Shown piece by piece: positions 46,169 to 58,200 of a stretch of DNA of 64,000 nucleotides. The notes under the pieces were generated by a model. The model saw only the letters and a list, made by a program, of their open reading frames with translations, searched no databases and had not been told where the DNA came from. The translations under genes and the position numbers were made by a program. Location: positions 24,850,765 through 24,914,764 of the forward strand of contig HG738138.1 in the NCBI GenBank assembly GCA_000499405.2, written 5' to 3'. This DNA is from Onchocerca volvulus (lineage: Eukaryota; Nematoda; Chromadorea; Rhabditida; Onchocercidae). Numbering within the stretch: the first letter of the stretch is position 1; each line of letters begins with the position of its first letter.

Positions 46169-47078
46169 GTATTTATTTGTTCTATTTTTTTCTGATTTTT
46201 TATTTCCGATATAATTTCAAATTTGTAGACAAAAATCATCGAAATGTGATCTAGTTTTTCAGTCTAACTTTTCAAAGCATATAGAAAAGTTTTTCGTTGT
46301 TAAAATTTAGTTTATCGATTAGAACAAAATAAAATTAGTCAATAACTTTCATCATAGTAAAAAATGTCTGTTAAGTTAGTATGTCAATGTTAATTTCTAA
46401 GCTTTAATTGATAATTGATATGATATTCTAATTTTCTCAATCAATAGTTTTCTTTTGTAATAAGCAATTAGTTAAATAAAGCATATCTTTTATCTCATAA
46501 ATTTTTGTATTTGATAAAACACAAATTATTTTTAGATTTAATAAACTAAATAAACTAATGAGATAGCCCCTATGTTAGTTTAATTTAGAAAAATGATTTA
46601 CAAGAGACGAAGAATGGAAAATCAAATTTTCTTCTGCATGAAGGTATAATATTTGTTTTCAAAATACTGGAATTAAATTATGAAAATTTTGTTTATTGAA
46701 TTTTGCTTTGTTTGAAAATTTTGTTTACTGAATTCTGTTTATTATGATTTTTTTTTTTGTTTCTTATGAGTTTGTTTTTTTGGGAAGTTTGTATTTTTTT
46801 CTTTTATTTGTTAATTTCAAAATACAGTCTATTACTATACTAAATATCAAAATTCTTGTGAATTTTATTCAATCTTCAGTAAATTACTTTTAAGCAATGT
46901 ATGCAACAGAATGGAATGTTTTAAAATATCGCATTTAATCAATACTTCAGAGTTGAGAGAAAAGTAGAGAAAAAATTTTTTTTTGAACTTTTCCCTCTTT
47001 TTTTTTTGAATTTTATTATTTCAGGATGAATTATCAGTTGTATTTCGTGGAAAACTTTGCTGATTACAAAAATTTCAG

Positions 47079-50035
47079 AACAAATAGAACAACTAATTGT
47101 TAATGATGGCAATGAAAATGAATCAGAATTCAGTGCTTTAATGGTCGATGCTATTATTGTATTTCCAAGCCAACTTAAATGGAATTTGATGAATGCCGTA
47201 CAACGAATAAAATTAAAAAATCCAACGGAAAATCGTTTTGCTATAAAGGTTATGATTTTTTTTCTCCCGTAGAATTCATGCAAAAATTGATTTAATTGTA
47301 ACTGATAAATTATCCTTCGTTAATTACTTTTTGTAAACAAATAATATGCAAAATTTCTTATGATTTTAATGCAGATTTCATTCTTTAAAAAAAAATTACT
47401 TTATAGCTATTAAATATATTTAATTTAAGTAAAAAAATTTATCAAATTAAAAGCAGGATTGAATTTGCATAATGATGTCAGAGAAAGATTCCCTCGTGAT
47501 CTAATTCTTGCTGCTTTGGACTTTGCCACTTTGACAATTGTCTTTATTGGTCTTATTTGTAAAATATCGCTTTAATACACGATGAACAAAATACAATAAC
47601 ACAATAATATAGAGATTGTTATCTGAATGCATGCTACATTGTCGTACTTTCCTTTTGTAACTTTCGTTTTCCTTTCAATCTATCACTATTGTTTCTCCTG
47701 ATTTTACATCATTTTGATCCAATGTTGAATTGTCTTTCCTAATGAACTGTCGCTCAGGCCGTCGAATCGTCCTCGAAATTGAATTCCAGCGAAATTGAAT
47801 TAAACTGTCTCAACTTCGAATTCCTTATTCTTTAAATCCTTTGGAGCTTCTCTACTTTAAGATAAATATCGGTTTCTTTCACAATTCTCCTCCTTTTTTC
47901 AACAAACTTTGCTTGAATTCCAGCATATCATTTCACGATTGATTAATTTTACTTTGTTTACCTATGAATCGAATCGAGAGACATATCTGCTATACATGTT
48001 CATTCTTTCAATTTTTTAACCCCTTTGAAATTATCTCGCTATTTGACTCTTTTAAAATTCCTATTTATAACTAACTATCTTTTCAACTTGGCCAACAAAT
48101 GGAATCAAAATTTTTTAAACTAATCAATTGTTCTACTGTAAATGTTGAACAATTTTCCTTCGCAGCAAATTAGAAATGATTGTTTAACCTATAATTGATG
48201 TAAAATTTCTCTTCACAATAATTAATATTTTCGTTTCAATGAAATGTAAGTAATAAACAATCATTTCTAATTGTTTTCAGATATTTATGTGAAATATTGC
48301 AAAATATTTTATGAATGAAAAAATGGATACAATTTCTGAAAAATGTATCATAAAGTATAATTTACCTTTAGTAAAAATAGGAAAATGATTGAATATTTCG
48401 GACAATTATATGCTAAATTTAGAAAAGAATGATATTTAAATCGTTAATCGTTATTCTTGAAAAAATGAATGGAAATGCTAATGTAAACAAACTTTTTTTT
48501 TTTTCTGAAAAAAAAGAAAGTTTGTTCATATTAGTATTTCTAAAATGTATGTTATATTCTATAAATATGATGAAGTTGTGTTATTTTTTCATTTATAAAA
48601 CATTTATCAATAAAGTGCAGAAATAATTATTCGAAATTTTCTGTCATCTTAAACTTGCAGAAATAGCTATTTGAAATTTTCTATTATCTTAACTTACCTG
48701 GTATATCTGGTATATCTGGTATATCCGGTAAAATGAGTTTCCGCTTTGCTACGTTATTCTATTACAATTTTTAATTTATTTTATTAAATAGATTGGATAT
48801 ATTAGTTTTCGTTTTCATATTTTCGTTACATTAAAGATTAAGCATTATATTATTAATTTGCATATTCTTGCATGTTATATTGATATAACTTTCATCAAAT
48901 TTTTTCATTTACTAACGATTACTAATGATGAAATAATTTATGTTAGTTTTAGATTGATAAATTAATAATTGATAAAATTTTATATAGTTTAACATATTTC
49001 TGAAAATATTTGAAATTGATTTGAATAAGTTAGAATCAGTTGATAGCAATAATGGGATATTTATTAAAATCATTGAAATTAAACCTGAAATGCTCTTACG
49101 TTTGCTATTGAAAGCAATAAGGTTAAATGCATTTTAGCTAATATCTTAAAGTGCTTAATGCTTTATGCATGAAGAGAAAAAAGAATGATGCCAAATGCAT
49201 GCATAAGTGCATGCGTGCATGCATGCATGCATGCATTTCAAACTGAATTAAATGAAAGCAGTATAAATTAAAAGCCAAAAATCTATGCAGCATGTATATG
49301 CATATTCATTTTATCAGAAATATTTGTTGTTTAAATTTTTATAATTTTAGGTAAAATGTACAAATAATGATTTATATCGGGTAAAGCCGATATTTACATT
49401 TGTTGAACCAAAAAGTTTTGCTAATTTTGATGTTTATCGGCATGATGGTATTGCAACTGTTGATCATATTCTTTTTCTTACTACTTCGGTATATATTGTT
49501 TAATTGAATTTTGAAGTAAAAATAGGCAAACTTTGATTTTTTCAAAATTTATAACTTTTGAAATTAAAAAAAAAAAAGCGAAATAGACTTGAATAGGTTT
49601 GTTAGGCTTAGGCTTAGGCCTGAATATTAAATGGATCACGAAATAGATCATATCGAAAATTTATAACTATTAAATGAGTAGTAATGTGAAATTACATGTA
49701 TATCAATTATATGCATTGAATAAGTAAAAAATTTTGATATTGCGATTAGTCCAAGAAATCAATTCAAATTTAAAAATCAGAAATTGAGCTTGAAATTTCA
49801 GCTTAATTTGATTTAAGAATAATAACCAACTCCAAGATCTTGTAGAAACAATTTAATGTTATATTGGCAAGATGTATATTGCTTAATTCAATTTTGTGCA
49901 CAAAAATTTGGACAACTTTTGTTAATGAAATTTTTTCGTTATAATTTTGAAAATATTAAATATTATTTCATTCATTAGGCGGAAAAAACCGATGACGATC
50001 CATGCAAACTTTTTGCGGATTCTGTGATAAAATAA
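47079..50035 (+). CDS. MSP-domain protein (major sperm protein/VAP-like fold)
   Basis: Three exons: 47079-47248 (5' boundary uncertain; the frame is open back to 47030), 49351-49488 and 49979-50035 (TAA), joining in phase 0. Together they give a nearly complete MSP domain of about 115 residues. The segments IIVFPSQLKW, RIKLKNPTENRFAIKVKCTN and NDLYRVKPIF then TFVEPKSF are diagnostic, and the end DDDPCKLF matches the last strands. The family includes nematode sperm cytoskeletal MSPs and VAP-type membrane tethers. The residues before the domain are acidic (NDGNENESE), and no transmembrane segment follows it, unlike VAPs. The start codon and upstream exons are unresolved, so this entry is a 3' portion. 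Intron 2 exceeds 2 kb and carries repeats and a telomere-like tract. Confidence 0.82.
47460..47960. mobile_element. GC-richer insertion-like segment in MSP gene intron
   Basis: Composition rises above the surroundings, with many TCG and CTC words, and the segment is bounded on both sides by ordinary AT-rich intron. It contains CGTCCTCGAAATTGA, also found (reverse strand) in the island near 59920. A decayed transposon or solo LTR is possible. No ends or target duplications are visible to me. Confidence 0.3.
48693..48731. repeat. 9-bp tandem repeat GGTATATCT
   Basis: Four adjacent units (the last GGTATATCC), just downstream of two loose copies of a GAAATTTTCTxTxATCTTAA word. Confidence 0.85.
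49194..49238. repeat. GCAT palindromic microsatellite
   Basis: Alternating ATGCATGC, self-complementary at every unit and so able to extrude a cruciform. One GTGC interruption. Confidence 0.9.
49602..49619 (+). repeat. Interstitial telomere-type repeat (TTAGGC)3
   Basis: Three exact TTAGGC units, the nematode telomere repeat, inside the last MSP intron (49489-49978). Confidence 0.85.
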
Positions 50036-52285
50036 CGATAATATTGTTTAACTGGTCGAGAGTAATAATGACAGCAATTTTCCAAAAATAAAACAATTTC
50101 AAGTGTTTCAGATTCTGTAGAATAAATGATCTGTTAAAATATAAAATAATAGAAAATGACAAAAAAAAGTTGATTCTTTTCCCTCCTTTTTTTTTTTTCT
50201 TCTAAAATTGTAATTCAATGTTAATTAAATGAGATAAGAAATTTAGCTATACAAAGAGTTTTATTTAAAAAAACTTATTTGATTCTTTTTTTTTTGCGTT
50301 TCTCTTCGCAATAAAATTCAGTCTTGAAATTTCATTTGATCCGTGAAATTTCAACAAATAAATAATCTATAAACAAAGAAGCGTTATGTTTTCATAATGA
50401 AAGCCAATAAAACAATATTAATTAGTTAGATAATAATTAATTATAATTAGTAATAGATTTTTTGTACAAATTGATTTGCGACAATATCTGTCAGGATAAA
50501 ATATTTCTATGATATTTGTTTGTAATTTTCTTGAAATTAGTATCGGCGTACATAATTCTATTAACATTAAGCGTTTTATGATATTTGTTTAATGATGTTT
50601 TTGAAATTATAGCAGCTTATATTAATTGATTCTTTTATTTTAAATTGATTTTACTTCATTTTAAATCACTTTCAATCATTTTTCAAAAATAATTTATTCT
50701 TTAAAAGAGAATAAAAAAAAAAAAGAAAAGAAGCATTTAAGAGCAATCTTAAAAACGATTGAAAAATGATTTCATCATTTTCGCATTAAATTACATTTTC
50801 GAAAAAGATAAAGGAAAATATGGTGAGTGAGATAGCGAATCTTAAAAGGTTCGCTGCTAAAGATTCGCAATAAATTATATTCTTGAAAAAGATGAAGGAA
50901 ATATAGTGAGTGAGATAGCGAATTTTAAAAGGTTCGCTGTCAAAGATTCGCAATAAATTATGTTCTTGAAAAAGATGAAGGAAATATAGTGAGTGCAGAT
51001 AGCGAATCTTAAAAGGTTCACAGCCAAAAATAATTTATTAGAAAGCGAATAAGCCAAGCAAATTATTTCAAACTGAATGATTCAAATTTCCTAAAATGCT
51101 CGCAAATTATGGTGACATACATTAGCAATCATTCGGCAAAAGCTCCATAGCAACGAAATGCAACGTAAATGTAACGCATACAGCACTTTCGTATATCGAC
51201 AATTTAAATTTTATTTATTTTTTTTTTTCATTAATAATCATCTAGAAAGTAATTGTTGCTAATTAGAAATTTTGTTAAGTTCATCGGCTGAGTTTTTTTT
51301 TTCGAATTATTTTTTTTTTTAATATGAAGATTTTATTACATTTTTATCTTTATTGATAATAATATTGGGAACTAAAATAGAAACTTTTGAATGTAATGAA
51401 TAACTGTGCAATTCTTTTTGGTATAAAAGAAAATAATGTTTATCACTAAAGCTCAATAACCTTTAGGATATCACTAAAATTTGTTATAAATTTTTAAAGT
51501 TTGAAATTTGTTTGGATTTGAAAATTTTGAAATAAACATTCTGAAAAGAAATAATTTCATAATGAAAATATAAGCACTTAGAATAAGAACTTTGAGATAA
51601 AAAATATTGAAATTAAAAACTTTTTCCTAACTTCAAATGATAGCATGAAAAATATTGGAAGTTTAATAAATTTTGCAAAATTCATGTTTTTAATTTTAAT
51701 TTGGAAGAAGTTTGATAATATTAAGATTAACTACAAGTTTTATCAGAAACATTAATTCTTAATAAAAATGTTAATAATAATTTCATTCAAAAATCAAATA
51801 TTAATATTTGCACAGCAAATTTTTCTATTTTAAAATATTTTATGTTCAATAATCAGTTTTATTTGAATGATATACTTAATTAAGTAATCAAATTTTATTA
51901 GAGCATAGTTTTTTGCCGGAGCAAATTCAGTTTTTTAGTTATTCATTATATCTTTCTATTATTTTCACTTCCCGTGCAAGCATATTTGTTTAATTTTTTT
52001 TTAGTTCGTAATTTTTTATCGATTATTTTTATGAATAACTAAGAAATATATTAAATGCATATGTAAGCATGAATAATTCCTTGTTACACATCGATGTTGT
52101 CTTGTTTTAGCCCAAAATTATTTTAATTTCTCAAATTTGTCATTGTTTAAATCAAGTTGTTCATAGAAAAATCCAAAAAAAAAAAAGAAAATTCAATTTT
52201 TTTCTAAATTTTATCAAAATTACAGGAAAAATAAATGAAAATATTATTTAAAAAATATTGAAATTTCTGAATTTTACTCCTCGTA
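50036..52285. other. Intergenic region between MSP and ankyrin genes
   Basis: Apart from the 84-bp tandem array I see only AT-rich sequence without a supportable gene. Confidence 0.6.
50782..51032. repeat. 84-bp tandem repeat, three copies, with an internal hairpin
   Basis: Units start at 50782, 50866 and 50949. Each contains AAAGATxAAGGAAATATxGTG then AGTGAGATAGCGAATCTTAA and AAGGTTCGC. Within the unit GCGAA and TTCGC can pair around a 10-nt loop. The pairing is intact in copies 1 and 2 and broken in copy 3 (TTCAC). Confidence 0.88.
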
Positions 52286-55200
52286 ATGTCTCTTATACGT
52301 GCTTTAAATGAATCAGATATGATTGCTGTGGCTAGGATTCTCGATTTATTTCCTGTAAGTTGATTTATTTTGGAACTTATATATATATAATCAACAGAAT
52401 CAAGATTATTAAAAAACCAAAGATCATTAAAAAAACCAAAGATCGAAGATCATTAAAATTAAAAAATTTTGGAGTGATATTTTGAGCAAAACTAAATTAT
52501 CACTGTTTCTTAAAAATTTCATCATTAATTAGTTTGCAAGTGAAGGGAAACTCTTGAATTGAAAAAAAATCTAAATGCTAAAAACTTTTAATTGAAATCA
52601 TTTTTATTATTGTATAAATATTTTGAATCTTTAACTACAGTATAATTTGTTGTTAATCAAGCATTGAAACTAACTCAAGTAAAAATTGTACAAGAAATGA
52701 TGTCTTTTTTTTTTTAAATTATCGATAAAATTTATTTATTTAAATTTAAAAATATATATATATCTGTTCTTGTCTTGACCTTTCTGACTACAGTATCTTC
52801 GCAGTTTTCTGTCAGATACTGTAGCCATCCAAATATCGAAAATGGAAGTTATAAGAGAAATAATCGATTTGATTTTTTTTTTTTTTCGTTATTTTTTTTT
52901 AGACCAAAAATTTAATTAAATTAATTAAATATTTTTAATTTTTGTTATTTAGAATGAAATCTTCTATCGAGATAGTGAAGATCGAATAGCATTACATCAT
53001 GCAGCTGAAACAGCTGATACCGAAACATTTAAACGAATTCTCGAAATGGATCATTCATTAGCTCATTGCCAAGATCAAAATGGGTATTTCGATTTTTTTT
53101 CACATAAATTCGCCTTTTTTTTTGAATAAATTAATTAATTAGTAATTAAATTCGATCGATATTGAAGTAAAGAATAATCAAATTTTAAAATATCTGTTAC
53201 AATTTTAAGTATCACTTGATAATGCAACAGATTATCAGTCTTCTGTTAGGTGATATCATGAATGTATTTCATCCAAAAATCAATTTAACATTGGTTTTCT
53301 TATAATATTCATTTGAAATATTTAAAGTTTCCTTGAAATATTCATTTGAAATATCATTTTGAAATTCCTTTTCAAATTGAAATTTCTTATTTGAAATAAA
53401 TTCTTTTTGTTTCCATCCATCTAAATTTTAGAAAACGATAATTTTATCTTCTTGAAAAATGCGATAATTTTTATTTTACTATAAAATAATTGCAGTTTTA
53501 CGCCATTATTGATAGCATCGATGAATGGAAATGTACCGGTGATAAAATTATTGTTAGAAAATGATATTCAAATTAATCATATTGATAAGGATAAGCATTC
53601 TGCTATACATTGGGCTGTTGTTTGTGGACAGGTTTATTTTGTTCAAATTTAAAAATGCAAAATAGTTTTGCAACTAAATAAGTTGAATTTAAAGTTTTAA
53701 TTATTCAAATAATCATAGAGAATTAGCATTTCCATATGAATTCTCCAAAAATATTGATTATTATATTATGGAATATTGGCTTTAAATTAGTAAGATTCGT
53801 TAGTTGGTAAAAATTTAGTAATAATTAATCAATAATTAGTTAGTAATAAGTTAGTAACGAAACGTACCTCAAAGATTGATCTTTGGAAGATATATTTTTT
53901 AGTAATTAACAAAAATGATATTATTGATGCTAATAGTTTTATTCTGAATAAATCGGTAAATTTCAATAATTAATTAATTGATGAAAATAATTAAATTTTA
54001 GTTGGAAGCATTAGTAGTGTTATTAGATGCCGGTGCTAAAGTCGATTGTATCGATAATCAAGTAATTATCTTAAATTTCTTTTTAAACTTTCTATTTTTC
54101 TATTTTGTTCAAAATCATTTCAATTAATTTGCTAATTAGTTAGTTGGCTATTAATAGATCAAAAAAACGTTTGAAATTTTCCGATCAATACATATATAGA
54201 TTCTATAAAATTTATTTAATGCATTCGAATAAATTCTCCATTCAATTATATTTAATCGTTTTCATTTGCTTTATCAATAAAAAATAATTGATATATTTAT
54301 GGAGGAAGTTAATTGCTTAGCAAATAAAAATATATTTTCAAACGATTAAAATGGAAATATTTCATTAAAATTCATATTTGTTTTATTTACTATTTTTAGA
54401 GAAAAAAAAAGAGTATTTATGAAAAAATTACTAAATTTATTTTATAAGGGAAATTTATCCGAAGAAAAAAAAAAGGAAAAGGAAAAGTTAATTGGAATAT
54501 TTGCCGAGAAAATTTAATTGTTAAATGAATAATATTTATATTTTCAAATGATTAAATTGAAAATATTTCATTGAAAACTTATGCTTGTTTTATTTGTAAT
54601 TTAAATAAAAATAAAATTTATGAAAAAAAAATATTTTGAAAAAAATAAAAAAAATAAAAAAACCATTAAAACACCAGCATTTACCGGAAAAGTGCTATCT
54701 TAAAAAAGTGTATTTATTTCGTAAAGTTTTTTTTTTATCAAATTAATTTGAAAAAAAGTTTTTTATCAGATAAAAGATAAGACATCAGATAAATTATCAT
54801 AGGGTGCACAAGCAGTGCATTATGCAGCAGCTGCAGAAAATATTTCGTTGGAGCGTTGTGAAGCAATGTTACATGTTTTATTAAAATATGGTGCTAAAGT
54901 AAATGCTCGAGATATTGATGGCCGAACACCAATATTATGGGCCGCAACTTATGGTTAATTTATTTTATGTAAATTTTTTCAAAAAAAAAAAAAAAGAAAA
55001 GAAAAATTAGTTAGACAATTTTAAATTTGACGAACTTTATTTCAAATTATGCATGTTCTATTTTATGTAAATCTTTCCAAAAAGAGAAAAATGAAAAAGT
55101 GGACAAATTTAAATTTGACGAATTTTATTTCAAATTTATCTAAAGTTATTATATATATTTTATTATTTTATTTTATGCTAAATTTTCCAAAAAAAAAAAA

Positions 55201-58200
55201 AGATCAAGTAGACAAATTTTGAATTCTAAAGAATTAAAAAAATAGCATGTTGTAATAAGTTTAATTATGGCAAATTTATTTTCCGAAATTTGATAAATTT
55301 ATTTTATGTAGTTTTTCCAAAAAAAAAAAAAAAAAAAAAAAAAAAATCGAATGGATAAATTTTGTATTCAAAGAATAAAAAAATAATATTGCCTGCAAGT
55401 TATCGCAAATTTATGTTCTGTAAATTTTCAAAAAATTTTTCCGAAAAAAATTCATATTGACAAGTTCAAAATTTTGTCAAGAATAAATAGAATGGCATGG
55501 ACTGCGAATTATAATCAATTTGTTTTCTGCAAATTTTCCGAAAAAAAAAAAGCTCACCAGTAATAAATTTAAATTTAAAAAAGTAAAAAAATAACATTCC
55601 CTGTAAGTTACGATAAATATATTTTAAATTTCTATAAATTTTTCTAAACTGACAAATTTAAAGTTTATCAAAAATAAAATTAAATAACATGGACTGCAAG
55701 TTACGATAAATTCATTTTTTGCAAATTTCCCGAAAATAAAAATTCAGCATTGATAAGTTTTAGTTTAAAAAGAAAAAGTAATTTTTTTTCCTATTTTTTT
55801 CTCATAATTTAACTTATCGAAAATATGTAAGAATCAAATAAGGTAAAGTAGCAAAAGTAAAAATTAATTTTAAATTCAGGAAATCTGGAAATAATAATTA
55901 TTCTATTAAAAAGTGGAGGCGATATATATGCTGTTGATAGGGATCAATTAGGTTCGATACATTGTGCTGCAAGTCATGGTCATGTTCATATCATCGAATA
56001 TCTTATCAGTACGCTAGATCGATCGATTATCAATTCGACTGATCGGAATGGTGATACCGCATTATTTTATGCGGTAACATTGGGACATTATGAATGTGCA
56101 CGATTACTTTTACTTAATGGAGCTGAAGTAAATCATCAGGTATGATTGATAATATCATATCAATTGATAATCTCATTTACGAAATATTTTCTGATCATGA
56201 ATAAATATCACGAAATCTATGAACATAATTAACAATAATTAAAGTTTCAAAGTTACTTATTTTTTCTAGGATCGTCATCTTCGTTGTCCAAGTCATTGTG
56301 CTGCATCAAAAGGTCAATTAAGAATGCTTAAATTATTGAAATATTTTGGTGGAAGTTATGAAATTCAAAATCGACGAGGTGATCTACCAATACATGAAGC
56401 TATCCAAACTGGTGCAAAAGGTGAACAAATCGTTTGAATTTATCACTAAATTTTTTGTTGTAAAATATAACTATCATAAATGATATATTGGATTAGTTAA
56501 AAGTGATTTATTGATGTGACATGTGACACCAAAAATTTCTTTTTTTTTCAAAAGATTTGTCATATATAAATATTTGCTCAATTTTCAATTTGTTTTATTC
56601 AAAATTATCGTTATCAATATCAATCATTTTGTCAACATCTGTTATCATTATTATGAAATACGTTCAATTGTTGGCAATATTATTCTATGATAGCCTAAAT
56701 ATTATCGCAAATATCTTCAGATCGCCATGTGATTAATATGATTTGTTGTCGCAAATATCTTCAAATCTATCGGAATTTTATATAAAATTTATTATTTTGA
56801 AATTATCCTTAATGTTAATTCCTTCAAATCTTAATTTCTTTTTTTTTTTTAGATTGCGTAGAATATTTGCTTGCTTTACATCCATCAACGATAAATGTAT
56901 CAAATCATGAAGGTCGTACTGGATTACATTTAGCTGCTGCTTCTGGAAATATGGAAATGGTGATTTTATTATGTACCCGAAATGCTATTATCAATCCAGT
57001 AATGTTATATAAGGTAAAAATTAGAGCGGGAAAAAATCAGAAATTTGTTTAAATTATATTTTCTTGTTAAAAAAAAAAAAAAATAATTCTTTTCAGGATA
57101 CACTCTTGACACCGTTAGATTTAGCGGTACAAAAGAATCATGAATTGATTGTAGAATATTTACGATTACGACAAGGTGCTAAGTTAGCTGAAGAATTACC
57201 TGAAGAAATGAAAAAACAAACAATGTCAAATTTGCAACATTCAATTTTAGAAGGTGATTTAGATGCACTTTTTAAATTCATTCTTAAAAGTCTAAATGAT
57301 GTCAATTTTCATAAAAAATTTCATTAAAATTAACTTTCATTGAACGTTTTATTAAATTTCATTGGAAATTTTTTTTTTCTTTGAAATGTAAAAAAAAAAA
57401 AAAAAGTCACGTTATCATATTCATTAGCTAACTTCTTGCGTCATAATTAATGATATCATACTTCGAATACTTGAAATACTTGAAATACTTGAAATCGATT
57501 ACTTTCATTTATTTACAGTACGAGAAGAGAAGCAAAAATACGGTAATTCATTGGATGAAACTCGAATGTTTAATCAATCCGAAAAACTGACCGTAACAGA
57601 TGTCAAAAATACAACTAAAATGAAGAGTGCAAATCAAGAAACACAAACAGCAACACAAATTTATCGAGCTATAGCTACTAATACTTCGGTTTACATTCAT
57701 TCTATGGCAAATTAGGCTCGAGTAATTTAATTATTAATCTCTCGATGATTAAAATCGAGAAATCTCAAATAATTAATTATAACAATATTTAATTAATCGT
57801 TATCTTTCATGGATCAACGGAATATTCAATCTTTCTTATCATTATCCATTCCATTTATGCTCGATTTTAAGAGGAATTTGATCTCACTTAATACTTTGAA
57901 AAGATATCAAAAGTTCCATAAAACAACTGTAAAGTTGTGAAAATTATGAGAGGAAAAGAAAACATTTATTTTCAGTTTTTAAATTCACATATTTATTTTT
58001 TGCAGAAGAATTAGATTTTAATCATTTATATTCACTGATTAACTAAAAAGTGTTTTAAGCTTGTCTGAAATTCTGTAAATTTTTATTCCAGAGACCTCAA
58101 TCTCGTGATAACATCAATATTACAAAAGCTTATCAATCTATTTCACCTGCACAAAAACTTACAGCTAAAGCGACAAGTACTGCAGATCTTGAACAATATT

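Noticed and set aside
46939..47283. 114-codon minus-strand frame
   Set aside because: Antisense shadow of the first MSP exon.
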